64,000 nt of DNA from Siphonodentalium dalli. Its lineage: Eukaryota > Mollusca > Scaphopoda > Gadilida > Siphonodentaliidae. Positions 1 to 10,199 of this stretch are shown piece by piece. The position numbers and the translations under genes are program-made. The first letter of the stretch is position 1, and every line of letters starts with the position of its first letter. The stretch is from positions 36,890,918 to 36,954,917 of the forward strand of contig CP136062.1 in the NCBI GenBank assembly GCA_032622095.1. The letters run 5' to 3'. The notes beneath the pieces were generated by a model. It was given only the letters and a program-made list of their open reading frames with translations, was not told where the DNA came from and made no database searches.

Positions 1-522
1 AATTGTTTACAAAATACTTTTGGGAGTTGGTGACTTTTTCCAAATATGACGGGTCTAAATCCTGAGCAAGGATCATTTGTATAAGACATATTTTATTGTC
101 ACAATGTGGTCACTTCACCTCATGTAATCTGAGTAAATAATCACCTTTTGTATGGAATATTAAAAGCAACATTTCAGAGCTGACGAAACGCACAATACGT
201 ATAGTTTAATATACTGATATTGAACTAATCCCAATGAAAAAGTCAAAGATACTAGCTTGCCCAGGGCTCTTATACTCATATACGACACACGTCCCGTCCC
301 GGCTTATGCTCATTATCCCCAGTTGGAGCTGTCACTCCAATAGATTACCCTCACTGCGTCAACACAGTAACAGGTTTACCACCATTTATGGAGCAACGGG
401 ATACTTCCGACAAGCCAAATACTTATGGGGAAATAGCGTCTGGTACTTGATATATACCCGGGAACACACCGTCGGTATCGTGTTATAGCTGCAGGGATAT
501 GACGGGGTGCCTTATACAGCTA
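1..522. other. No recognisable feature
   Basis: AT-rich unique-looking sequence. The 84-residue open frame at 234-488 has no recognisable domain and no splice or signal context, so I read it as chance. Confidence 0.5.
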
Positions 523-645
523 GTGTAGAAAAAACAACTGGTTGACCCACATTTCTGACCCTGATCAGCTGATAGGTAGCGAAGCGTTTTCAAGGGTAAC
601 ATGAGTATGTCCGCAGTACAAAATAGTTCAACTTAAGTAAGGATT
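523..645 (+). repeat. Dispersed repeat, copy 1
   Basis: A ~120-bp segment containing GATCAGCTGATAGGTAGCGA recurs in the same orientation at about 12247-12365 with scattered differences. Both copies begin with a run of A followed by ACAACTG and include a shared GTCCGCAG. No terminal inverted repeat is evident. The family is not recognised. Confidence 0.75.
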
Positions 646-1140
646 TCGTCCAATTTGACAGCAAGGGTGGGTGGCCCGTCACAAATACCCATTAGAAGCA
701 CCGCACACCGCACCCGGGATACAACCCCGAGGGAGTGAAACTGGTGTATGGACCATTATCAATAACGGTAAGAAACTCTGTCAATGTGACAGCATGGGTA
801 CGTGGCCCACTCCAAAACCCCTTAGAATACCAACCCCTCACCCCGTATCGCGGGAGGTACCAACCCGATGGGGTGAAAATGGAGTATGGATCATTTTCGA
901 GAACGGTAAGGATTTCGGCCAAATTGACGGCATGGGTGGGTGCCTCGCACCAAATATCCCATAGAAAGAACACACCCTCACCCGTGCCACCGTGTATAAA
1001 AAAAACTTGATCTACATATGGTATGGATCATTTTCGAGAACTGTAAGGATTTCTGCCAATTTGTCGGCATGGGTGGTTGGCCCACCATATACTCAATAGA
1101 AACATCCCACATCAATCCCCACCCCAATTGCCACATATAA
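633..1140 (+). repeat. Degenerate ~137-bp tandem repeat, 4 units
   Basis: The landmark phrase AAGGATTTCGGCCAAATTGA followed by CGGCATGGGTGG recurs with substitutions at about 640, 770, 907 and 1046, spacings of 130, 137 and 139 bp. Each unit also repeats the ATGGATCATTTTCGAGAACG segment. Open frames on both strands here (671-964, 735-1010, 692-973) are translations of the repeat and are not credible genes. A short inverted relative lies at 2087-2145. Confidence 0.8.
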
Positions 1141-1622
1141 TTATTTCACCAGTCACCTTCACACCCATAAGGTGTGCGAGGTTCTGATCTATCTGCATGT
1201 CAAACAACGCGCACGCTTTCTAAGATCATCAGGAGTGAAAGTATCTGGAAATAAGCAGAATTTTCTGTCTCTGTACACATCCTTTAATGGAATATGGAAT
1301 TTGTAGATACGCTGTCTATCTTTAAAAAGATGGCACAATATCCGTAGTTCAATCAAACTTATATTAACAAGACACCACACACATGACGATGTTGTGATGT
1401 GCGCAAGTAGCTTGTGTAGGCATCGCCAACGAGCGCATTCTAGTTTTGTTCTGTTTGATGATCTGTCGGAATATTAGCCATGATCTATCAACAATTAGTG
1501 ATAATAAAACCCTCAAAATAACGGTCCTTTTGGAATTAAAATAAGAGTCCATGCTAAATCAACTTGAGCCTGGTTATGCGCTTAACTTTCTATTATGACA
1601 CGAATTAGTACAACGTCATGTT
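1141..1622. other. No recognisable feature
   Basis: Short open frames on the minus strand (1189-1380, 1364-1552) show no known motif. No repeat structure was seen. Confidence 0.4.
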
Positions 1623-1845
1623 ATGGAATACTGGTAGGGCCACTTCCTAATGGAGCTTCTGGCGCGCGCCGAAAACATGCGCCATTAGTATCGCGCCGAA
1701 AGCGCAAAAAGCGCCAAAATGTGCAATATTATCGCATCTTTTGGCGTGTCTGGTGGCGCTTCGTTGCGCGCCAAAATGTGCGATACTATTGCATGTTTTT
1801 GCGAACCGAAAGCGCCATTAGGAAGGTGTCTTAATAGTATTCCAT
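1623..1845. mobile_element. Small foldback/MITE-like element, 223 bp
   Basis: The ends form an imperfect inverted repeat of ~31 bp: it starts ATGGAATACT and includes CTTCCTAATGG on the left, with CCATTAGGAAG to AGTATTCCAT on the right. The interior holds two direct copies of GCGCCAAAATGTGC and many GCGC motifs, so it is more GC-rich than the flanks. No target duplication could be settled and no superfamily is assigned. Confidence 0.65.
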
Positions 1846-2086
1846 ATCTTTCGGTGGTGTACGTTAAGCGCGACCATTGTTCATTGTTTTGATCACATCA
1901 CTTGTGCACATCATTTTAGGTTTATCCGCGCCAAATTCAAGAATGCCTTTAGTTCCATTATGGTCGCGGAGAGTTCGATATTTATATGCATGATTCATTA
2001 AAAGTTTACGTTTACGTCCGTTTTCGTGCGACTCGATGTTGGCTAATTTATAACGGCATTGCTAATTAATAGGTGGGATGATGTTT

Positions 2087-2145
2087 CTATGGAGTATTTG
2101 GGACGAACCACCCACCCATTCCGTCAAATTGACAGGAAAGTACAT
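2087..2145 (-). repeat. Inverted single copy of the 633-1140 repeat
   Basis: The minus strand reads the same CAATTTGACGGaatGGGTGG core followed by a CGTCCCAAATAC tail as in the tandem units. This suggests the unit is part of a dispersed repeat rather than a purely local satellite. Confidence 0.55.
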
Positions 2146-2220
2146 TTTTGCGAATAATGATTAGGGAACAAGTTCCAAAAGTCATGTTCGTAGAACAATG
2201 TGGATTTAAAAATGTCACGG

Positions 2221-2351
2221 CCCCTAAATGCTTATGAAGAGGCTCCTGGGGGAAATTATAAAATACCAATATAGACTATACATGTGTTACTGGTATAGTC
2301 TATATTGGCATTTTAGTTACCGCCCACAGGGGCCTGTGTGTGTTTAGGGGG
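2221..2351. repeat. Inverted repeat with perfect 15-bp central hairpin
   Basis: CCAATATAGACTATA at 2266-2280 is followed after 13 bases by its exact reverse complement at 2294-2308. The symmetry continues imperfectly outwards to CCCCTAAA on the left and TTTAGGGG on the right, giving a ~130-bp foldback. Small MITE or palindrome; family unknown. Confidence 0.75.
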
Positions 2352-2401
2352 ATCAACCTTTTTGTCCAAATGATATTTACAAACGTGTAAGTGTTGTTGC
2401 C

Positions 2402-2685
2402 AGAATATTGGTCTTTGTTTGTTGCATATGCACATAAATATAGCATAATACATTCAAAATAGCCTAATTTGGTACAATTCTGGCACAAGTATGAAAAGTA
2501 ATACAACTATCACCAATATTTGCACACTTTGTTGTTTGCACACTTTGTTGTTTGCATAATATTGATCAATGTTTGTTGCATATGCACATAAATATAGCAT
2601 AATAATTCAAAATTTGGTACAATTCTGGCACAAGCATGAAAAATACTATTATTTTCCCCAATATTTGCTGTCAGAATTCCCAGAA
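2402..2685 (+). repeat. Tandem duplication, ~153-bp period
   Basis: Segments 2402-2525 and 2557-2682 share GTTTGTTGCATATGCACATA, TTGGTACAATTCTGGCACAAG and CCAATATTTGC in the same order. The junction carries a 16-bp direct repeat (GCACACTTTGTTGTTT) at about 2520-2555. Confidence 0.85.
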
Positions 2686-2689
2686 ATCT

Positions 2690-3535
2690 CAAACTTGCAA
2701 AACGATTTGGGTTCATATGGCAATTCAACCATACGATAATATTTCAATATACACTGAAATCAATTCGGGTCAATATCACCTATTTAGTTAGTAACAAGCA
2801 TTAGAAGTCACTTCGACGAACCCACACCTTTCAGCAGATCACTGTGCCTAACCCTGGTCTTGGTCATAGTGACGAGGAATAACTCTAATTGCAACACTGC
2901 ATTAAATTAATGAAGCTTAATCAATATTCAATGCTAAATGTTCAATGTCCATTGCATCGCAATTCTATTAGATCAAGAATTGAAAGAATGTGATGGGAGA
3001 ATATAATAGCATAAACCAGAACTTTGCTGCCACAACAAAGGCTCCATTATTTCGATAAAAGGTATCTCGGAAAAAATGAACCAGTTAAGCAGACCTAGAT
3101 GACGTATACCACGAACTATTGTTATACCTCTCAACAGGCCAGTATTGGATTCGGTGATTGAAAGCCTGTCCTGCTTTCAACTCGGTCTCTGATTCTAGAT
3201 AATATATCTTATTATATTTTCATCAACTTTTTACTTCAAAATATAAATCTTATCCCCGCACTCAAAATGTTATCATACTATCAGCAGTATACAGGTTTTC
3301 TCATCTTGTGAGATGCAAGGAATATTTTCACCGCTAGCACATCATAAAAATAATCCTCTGCAATTACTCGAGGAGAGAACCTGTATACTTCTCAGAACAG
3401 TTAACTATAATTGTCTATATCTGGTTTTCTACCTTAGTCATTTTGACTAAGCTAAGTTAATCATACAAGGACAAACTTTGCACAGTATGTGCATGTATAT
3501 ATATACTCATGCACTGACATGCACCATGGATACCG
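2690..3535. other. No recognisable feature
   Basis: AT-rich sequence with no convincing open frame, TIR or tandem structure. Confidence 0.4.
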
Positions 3536-3690
3536 ACCAAATTTGATAAAATATTTTTGTCGGAGATTTCCGTCAAATTTATAAATAATAATCTTCAATA
3601 TAAACGATGATTCATTAGTGTGGTTTAAATAGACGCCAAATTGGTGCCGTTTAAGTCAGGGCTTTGGCGGGAGGGATACATATGTTGATA
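3536..3690 (+). mobile_element. Decayed Helitron internal-repeat fragment
   Basis: The phrases GTGTGGTTTAAA, GACGCCAAATTGGTGCCGTT and GTCAGGG in this order are those of the internal units of the Helitron at 16982-19944. No Helitron end is present, so this is a fragment. Confidence 0.6.
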
Positions 3691-5327
3691 ACAAATAATT
3701 GATTTGCACCTGCAATTGATCCAGCTGGAGTCTAAACATGTCATACGGTTGCTTGCATACTTTAATTCCGATATTTATCACCAACAGCGTGCAATATATA
3801 TAAGCACCTGGGATGAATTCGTGAACGTTTTGTCTGTATGTGTATGTAGCCTTAACGATAAGACTAGAGGCAGCTTCAGCCTCGTCATCACATATTCTTA
3901 ATCATCTATATCGATTGGCAAGTGTCGCTTTTCACCGATCCAGCAGAAGGGGACGGTTGAATAAAGTACTCAACCCGAAAAATACAAAGGGCGTTTACTA
4001 TCCAGGACATACATGTTCTGGGATATTGTATATCACTCTAATGAGAATGGTGCCCTTTTGTTGTCACTTGATTGTCGTCAGAGATGAAGAGGGTTCCAAA
4101 ATTAGCCTTTGGTTTATTAAATAACTTTCTATTGAAATTAACTTTCTATAGGAAAGACCATAACGCTCATAGAAGCTCACCATGTCTACCTGGATAATGG
4201 ATTTGTCTGGAGTAGACTAGAGCATCAAACCTTGCGACTTGCGAAACACAATGGCAATTAAAATTTCGAGAAGGATGTAGCTTTTACGTCTTTTGCAAAA
4301 AACTATTTAATATTGACCACTTTTACACACTAATTGGTTCATCGTTCTAATGTCGGAGCGAGGACTAACAACTCACGAAATCTAACTTATTTGACGAATA
4401 TTGCACTGCATGGGCATTCATGCATGTACGTTTCAATGTCATGGCGTCAAATTAAAACATTACTGTAAAACGGATCTGACGGTAAGCTAATGTCTATATA
4501 TATATTCTCGGTAGAGACTTGTATGGTTACCATTTCCAAAGGTTTATAATTATGATGACTAGCACACTTGCATAAATAATGCGTTCATGAGATTGTTTAT
4601 CCATGATTGCCATGCAAAATTAGTAGACCCATCAATATGTGGTTCTACCTAAAAACAATTATGTCCAGACATTCGAAAGTGTGAAAAACACAATTGCGAT
4701 ATATGAGGAATCTATAAGGAGAACTCATATAATATCAGATGGGAGCAAGGTGACCATTATATAAATCAGAACCTGCCCTTTGTTTCAAGTAGCTGTGATG
4801 TTCATAGACATGTTCATTGGGGTGCGATTAATTTTTCAGAGATAAACTGCACTATGAAAAAACATTGTTCCATGAACTTTACCTATGTCAGGAGTTAAGT
4901 ATCAATTTCAGTGTTTCTTGCCATAAGAAATGGAAGCGACGCCATGCATGCTAGCATACTGTGTCACTCTGCACGTTTACTCAATGATCGATTTAATAGA
5001 ATATACAAAAGACGTATATATAGTAATCATAAAACTCTCTCCAAATTGGTCAGAAATCAAAAAGAGAAAGCAGCCAGATATAGAACTATTAGTTATTGTT
5101 GCCAAGGTCAAATTCAACTTTTTTTGAATTTGTACATAAACATTAAAGGCTGACAGTTACAACATCTCCCAAAATACCTTTGCTTTGACCTTGAATTGTT
5201 CATCTGTATAATTGGCTCGCTAGTTTTGTGGAATTTTGTCGCCGATTTCCAACTACTTATATGTGTTGTTTAAAGATACACATAATTAGTGTTGCTCGAG
5301 TGAGGGTGGGAGTATATATCATAATTA
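3691..5327. other. No recognisable feature
   Basis: About 1.6 kb without a supported gene or repeat. Short open frames at 3704-3901, 3840-4124 and 4911-5153 show no domain, signal peptide or splice context. Confidence 0.4.
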
Positions 5328-6879
5328 CTAGCAGGGTTACCCGGCGTTGCCCAGGTTAAAATGATGTGATACCCTCTGTGGATATTTGGTGGGAATAGAG
5401 AATACTCTTGCTCTGAAAGTGGTACACGTATTCTCATAAATTGTATATCCAAATGGCATCACAAAACATGATTCTTACACATGGGATATAAGTAGTGGCT
5501 CACCTTGTCAGGTCGGAGCGATTATCATTTTGTTTATTGCGTTTAATCCGTCCCACCAATAAAGAAGTATTTATTTATTTCCAACTGTGTATACTTCAGA
5601 CGTTATAGCATGAAACATGAACATCATAAACACATTAGTTCGAAAAAATAAAAGACGACAATTGTGTTTTACATACAGTTGTATCAATCAATTAATCAAT
5701 CTAGTTTATCATATCTTCATGAAGATACAGATGTTTTAAAGATATGTCCATGTGCTCCTCTGTTCTGGTGCTATATACCGGCTAATCATTTTCAGTTTAA
5801 AAGATTTGATGTTATGCAAGCATAGCAGCTACATGTGCCCTACACAGCGAGATTTTGAGTTTTTTATGTTAGGCGATGAGTCTGTTCTAAAAAATGAAAG
5901 AAATCCTCTGTATCTGGCAGATATACCCTTGTCAGATGTCAATATTGGAGGATCCTGACAAGTCATGTGCTACGGACTGCGTTTTCCTTGATCTCAGAAG
6001 TAACCATATTTGACTGCACACTGTGACCACTATTTTTGAACAGGCCTGCTCTACATTTCCATATCTCTTGGCAATTGTAACTTTTTTGTGGAAACTATAT
6101 TGAATGGGACACACTCAATCGTGTTACATATAATATATACATGAGCCATTATAATATGCAAGGTCCCTCAGTTTGAATAAATATATGTATCTCTTAAATA
6201 GATTAATATAAATATACTTTTCATGCTTTCTTCTATGTATCTGTATTGCTAGATCATTATAGGAATGGCCTGATTGCCATCCCCATATAAATATGACAGT
6301 TGAGAAGATATAATTGTTCAAGTGACTTAATTTGGTCACCATTTGTCGAGATTGTGAAATTGGAATGCCAAAAAATCCTTAGAATGACATGGAGATGGCC
6401 TGGTAGATGACTATATATAACTTTGTTGATTATCGGCGAATTGAACAATCTTATAAATGCTAGTGAATCTCCCCTCGCCACCCATGACCCAAACGAACCC
6501 AAATGTGATTTAATTCATCATGTCATTAGAGAAGAACGTGCATAAATTTGGTAGAATCAGTGATAAATATATTTATATCAACTTTGGTGGAACTCCCCTT
6601 ATGCATGACTTGAACCGCGCCACTTTTGTCATATTTAAACCACGTCTACTAGACTCATGCATGCATTATATAATGGAGATGATTATATATAAGTTTGGTG
6701 GTAATCGGCAACTAAACAAATTCTTATCATAGTTATTACCCCCCCCCCCCATCTCTCACCCAAACGGCACAAATTTGGCGTCTTTAAATCACACGTTTAT
6801 ATTCCTCGTATCACGGAGAAGAAGAATATATCAATTTGGTCGAAATATGTGATAAAAATAGCCCTTCCCCCGACACCAA

Positions 6880-7020
6880 CAACGCCACTTTAGAACATTT
6901 TAACCCGCACCATTATCTTATTCGTAAAACGTTACCCCTGTTAGACCGGCTTGGTGCCATCTCGATTGTACCCTTAAAGTTATATATAGAACACAGACAG
7001 ATATTCGCAAATATTTGATT
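6880..7020 (-). repeat. Internal second Helitron 5'-end segment (copy 1)
   Basis: On the minus strand this reads ATATTTGCGAATATCTGTCTG and then TTCTATATATAACTT, GGGGTAACgTTTTACGA and GATAATGG, in the same order as the first ~180 bases of the element's real 5' end at 8850-9027. It is a diverged duplicate of the terminus lying inside the element. A further partial copy is at about 8095-8170. Confidence 0.75.
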
Positions 7021-7844
7021 CAATGTATCATTTGAGAAGAACGTGTATGAGTTTGATGGCAATTGGCACTAAACATATTTTCATACGTTTTTGGTGACCC
7101 TCCCGTCCATATTTCGGACTCAAGCTGTGCCACCTTTGACATCATTAAACCACACACTTAGATTCATTATAGAGATGAATATATATACAATTTATAAAAA
7201 TTGGCGAGTATACAAATTCGTATCAAATTTAGGGCCACCATTGCATATCTCTCACACAAAAGGCACCAATTTGGCGCAATTAAACCACACGATTAGATTA
7301 TTCGTATCACGGAGAAGAATATGTATCACTCAGGTGGAAATCGGCGCTAAACATATCGTTTATCAATGTTTGTGTTCCTCTCACACTCTAGGCATCCCAC
7401 TTTTGACATCTTTAAGCCACATTATTAGACTCCTTTTGTAAGTTTGGTGCTAATCCGCGACTAAATAATTTTTTATAAAATTTAGTGCCCACCCCATTCC
7501 ACCCATCTCTCACTAAAGCAGCATCAATATAAAGTCTTTAAAATCGTACGATTAGATTCCTCATATCATGGATAAGAATGAGTATCAATTTGGTGGAAAT
7601 TGGCGCTAAAAATATTGTGTATCAATTTTGGTGCCCCTCTCCCTTTCATTGCACCCCTGACTCGAATGACGCCACTATTGGCAGCTTTAAGCCACGCAAT
7701 TAGACACCTCATACCATGGGGATGAATTTGTATAAGTTTCGTGGCAATCGGCGACTAAACCAATTCTTGTCAAATTTAGTACCCACCCTCCGCCCCTCAA
7801 ATATCTCATCCCAATAACACCAATTTGGCGTCTTTAAATCACAC

Positions 7845-8760
7845 AATAAGATTCCTTGTATCATGGAGAAGATCTCAGAAGAATGTGCATCAATCTGGTG
7901 GAATTCGGCGCTAACAGTATTTGTGATCAAATTTGGTGCCTCTCTCCCCTTCCGGGCATCACTGACGCGAACGGCGAGACTTTTGACATATTTAAACCAC
8001 ACCATTAGATTCCTCATATTATGGGGATGATTATATATAAGTTTGGTGGCAATCGGCGACAATTATTGTTCTGCCCCCTCCCGCCTTTTCTGCACCTGAC
8101 AACAACGGCGTCACTTTAGAAAATTCTAACCTTCGCCATTATCTTTCTCGTAAAAAGTTACCCCTTGGTGGAAATTGGCGCTAAAAATATTGTGTATCAA
8201 TTTTGGTGCCCCTCTCCCTTTCACTGCACCCCTGACTCGAATGACGCCACTTTTGACAGCTTTAAGTCACGCAATTAGACACCTCATACCATGGGGATGA
8301 ATTTGTGGCAATCGGCAACTAAACCAATTCTTGTCAATTTAGTACCCACCCTCCGCCCCTCAAATATCTCATCACAACAACACCAATTTGGCGTCTTTAA
8401 ATCATACAATAAGATTCCTTGTATCATGGAGAAGATCTCAGAAGAATGTGCATCAATCTGGTGGAATTCGGCGCTAAAATTATTTGTGATCAAATTTGGT
8501 GCCTCTCTCCCCTTCCGAGCATCCCTGACGCGAACGGTGAGACTTTTGACGTATTTTAAAACAAAACCATTAGATTCCTCGTATTGTGGGGATGATTATA
8601 CACACAATAAGATTCCTTGTATCATGGAGAAGATCTCAGAAGAATGTGCATCAATCTGGTGGAATTCGGCGCTAAAATTATTTGTGATCAAATTTGGTGC
8701 CTCTCTCCGCTTCCGGGCATCCCTGACGCGTACGGCGAGACTTTTGACATATTTAAACCA
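7845..8760 (-). repeat. Locally re-duplicated Helitron internal units
   Basis: A ~145-bp block with ATCATGGAGAAGATCTCAGA and GGTGGAATTCGGCGCTAA occurs at about 7851, 8403 and 8601, almost identical. These copies resemble each other far more than the other units of the array, so they are recent duplications within this insertion. Confidence 0.8.
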
Positions 8761-9424
8761 CACCATTAGATTCCTCATATTATGGGGATGATAATATATA
8801 AGTTTGGTGGCAATCGGCGACAATTATTGTTCTGCCCCTCCCCCTTTTCTGCCCCTGACAACAACGGCGTCACTTTAGAAAATTCTAACCCTCGCCATTA
8901 TCTTTCTCGTAAAAAGTTACCCCTATTAGACCCTTTTTGTACCATCTAGGTGGTCCCCTGTGAATTTCTATAGAACACAGACAGACAGACAGAAAGACAG
9001 ACAGACATTCGCAAATATAGATATAGATGGAGGCACGGACTCAGTGTGTGTTCATTGCTTCAATTGTGCTTTATTCAATGAACGTGAACAAATCTAATTT
9101 CTTATCTAAATGGTCATGTATCAATCGGAATAGCACATTGAAATCAAGATCAAAATCGGTTCAGATTTTCGCCCATGTCGGGGTTCGAACCCGTTCCAAC
9201 CTTGTGTAGCCCAAGCTGTGATGATCTTATCCACAACTTACATGTAACTACATCGGCTACGGGGAAATCGTTTAACCCTTTACCCAACAAACCGGCCAAA
9301 ACCGGCCAAGTAAAGCTTCAACAGCCTAAAATATCTTCGGTCTGTCTCAATATAACCATACAAATATGGATATCATTGAAACCGGCTCCTTGACCACATT
9401 GTGATAGTTACAGTTATGCCCTGT

Positions 9425-9493
9425 GCCAATGCATTCTCTTATATATGCGAGTCGACCATAGGTCGCCTCGCATATATAAGAGAATGCATTGGC
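9425..9493. repeat. Left 69-bp hairpin of MITE copy A
   Basis: The arms start GCCAATGCATTCTCTTATAT and close on CGACC-ATA-GGTCG. Pairing is perfect over 27 bp, then one mismatch, then 5 bp. Confidence 0.95.
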
Positions 9494-9572
9494 CTAAAAA
9501 AAAACTTTTTTTAACACTTTTTACAATTTTTTCTTACATTCTTTAACAATTTTATAATTTTTAATGTGTTAA

Positions 9573-9641
9573 GCCAATGCATTCTCTTATATATGCGAGG
9601 CGACCTATGGTCGACTCGCATATATAAGAGAATGCATTGGC
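9573..9641. repeat. Right 69-bp hairpin of MITE copy A
   Basis: Exact reverse complement of the left hairpin, with inner stem CGACC-TAT-GGTCG. It can therefore fold alone or pair over its full length with the left hairpin. Confidence 0.95.
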
Positions 9642-9779
9642 ACAGGGCCCTTCTGTTGGGTAAAGGGTTAAATGGATGTCCTTTCACAGAGAATTGGGAA
9701 GCTTATCATTCTGTACATGGGTTCGAATTTTGACACAGAACGGATCGACGATTATATTGGAACAACACAATGCACTTCC

Positions 9780-10190
9780 TCCAAAAATTGTGCGTGTGAT
9801 ATAGGGAATCTAATGATATGGTTTAAAGATAAATATGTGACGCCATCCTTGTCGGGGATGGGGGTTGGAAGGAGCACAACATTGACATTTTTGTCATCGA
9901 ATTCCTGCAAACGTATATATTGTCATCTCTTTGTACAATGCATCTATGATATGATTCAAATTTGGGATGGCGGTTTTGTGAGGAGTGTTTATCGTGGATT
10001 TCCAGCGAACTTATATAACAAAGTTTCCGTGATATAAGAAACATAATGGTGTAGTTTAAATTTAATGAAGCACCGTTTGGATTATGACTGTGGAGTAGGG
10101 GAAGGAGCACCAAACTTTGTAAAACAAAAATGTTGGTTTAAAGTCCCCAAATTGGTGGAGTCAGGAATGCGATGCTCATCGTGTGCCGAG
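9780..10190 (+). mobile_element. Decayed Helitron internal-repeat fragment
   Basis: Phrases such as GGGAATCTAATGATATGGTTTAAA, GGAAGGAGCACCAAAC and CCGTGATATAAGAAACATAATGG (each diverged from the internal units of the Helitron at 16982-19944) occur at about 9806, 9860 and 10030-10125. Ends are missing. The 121-residue open frame at 9672-10037 crosses this fragment and is not credible as a gene. Confidence 0.6.
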
Positions 10191-10199
10191 AATAATATG

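Larger units (their letters stand above)
5328..9027 (-). mobile_element. Non-autonomous Helitron, copy 1 (3.7 kb)
   Basis: Read on the minus strand it starts TCTATATCTATATTTG at 9027 and ends CTAG at 5328. The end is preceded by the hairpin ACCTGG-GCAACG-CCGGGT (6-bp stem with one T-G pair), the classic Helitron layout of 5' TC, a 3' hairpin and CTRR. The base before the 5' end is A and the base after the 3' end is T, as expected for A^T insertion. The 3' ~1.2 kb (5328-6500) is unique. The rest is a degenerate tandem array of ~120-150-bp units, each recognisable by GGTGGCAATCGGCGAC, TTTAAACCACAC and TTTGGTGCC-like phrases. No Rep/helicase coding is present. The 116-166-residue open frames inside (7091-7441, 7709-8062, 8291-8791) are array translations. 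This copy is ~740 bp longer than copies 2 and 3, partly through local re-duplication at 8090-8800. Confidence 0.88.
9276..9667. mobile_element. piggyBac-type twin-hairpin MITE, copy A (392 bp)
   Basis: The element begins CCCTTTACCCAACA and ends with its inverse TGTTGGGTAAAGGG (one base off at the left), flanked on both sides by TTAA (9272-9275 and 9668-9671). TTAA duplication plus C-rich ends is the signature of the piggyBac superfamily. Two 69-bp hairpins sit inside, at 9425-9493 and 9573-9641. Each has 27-bp perfect arms plus a 5-bp inner stem, and the second is the exact reverse complement of the first. No coding capacity. An AT-rich spacer separates the hairpins. Confidence 0.88.

Noticed and set aside
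671-1010. Three overlapping ~90-residue frames on both strands
   Set aside because: They coincide with the ~137-bp tandem repeat and differ from each other only by frame.
5752-5958. 68-residue frame nearly identical to 19314-19520, possible conserved small protein
   Set aside because: Both lie in the shared unique 3' region of Helitron copies 1 and 2. In copy 3 the homologous stretch (around 32230-32400) has deletions that break it. Similarity is explained by recent common origin.
8291-8791. 166-residue plus-strand open frame, longest in the 5-9 kb region
   Set aside because: It is a translation of duplicated Helitron internal units. Similar frames appear on both strands wherever the units occur (7709-8062, 8596-8823, 17189-17539), with no domain and no start context.
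9171-9250. tRNA or tRNA-derived SINE suggested by GGTTCGAACCC near 9181
   Set aside because: A B-box-like T-arm is present but no A-box at the right distance and no cloverleaf could be drawn on either strand. At best a remnant.
9672-10037. 121-residue frame beginning just after the MITE
   Set aside because: It runs into a decayed Helitron fragment and shows no recognisable domain.
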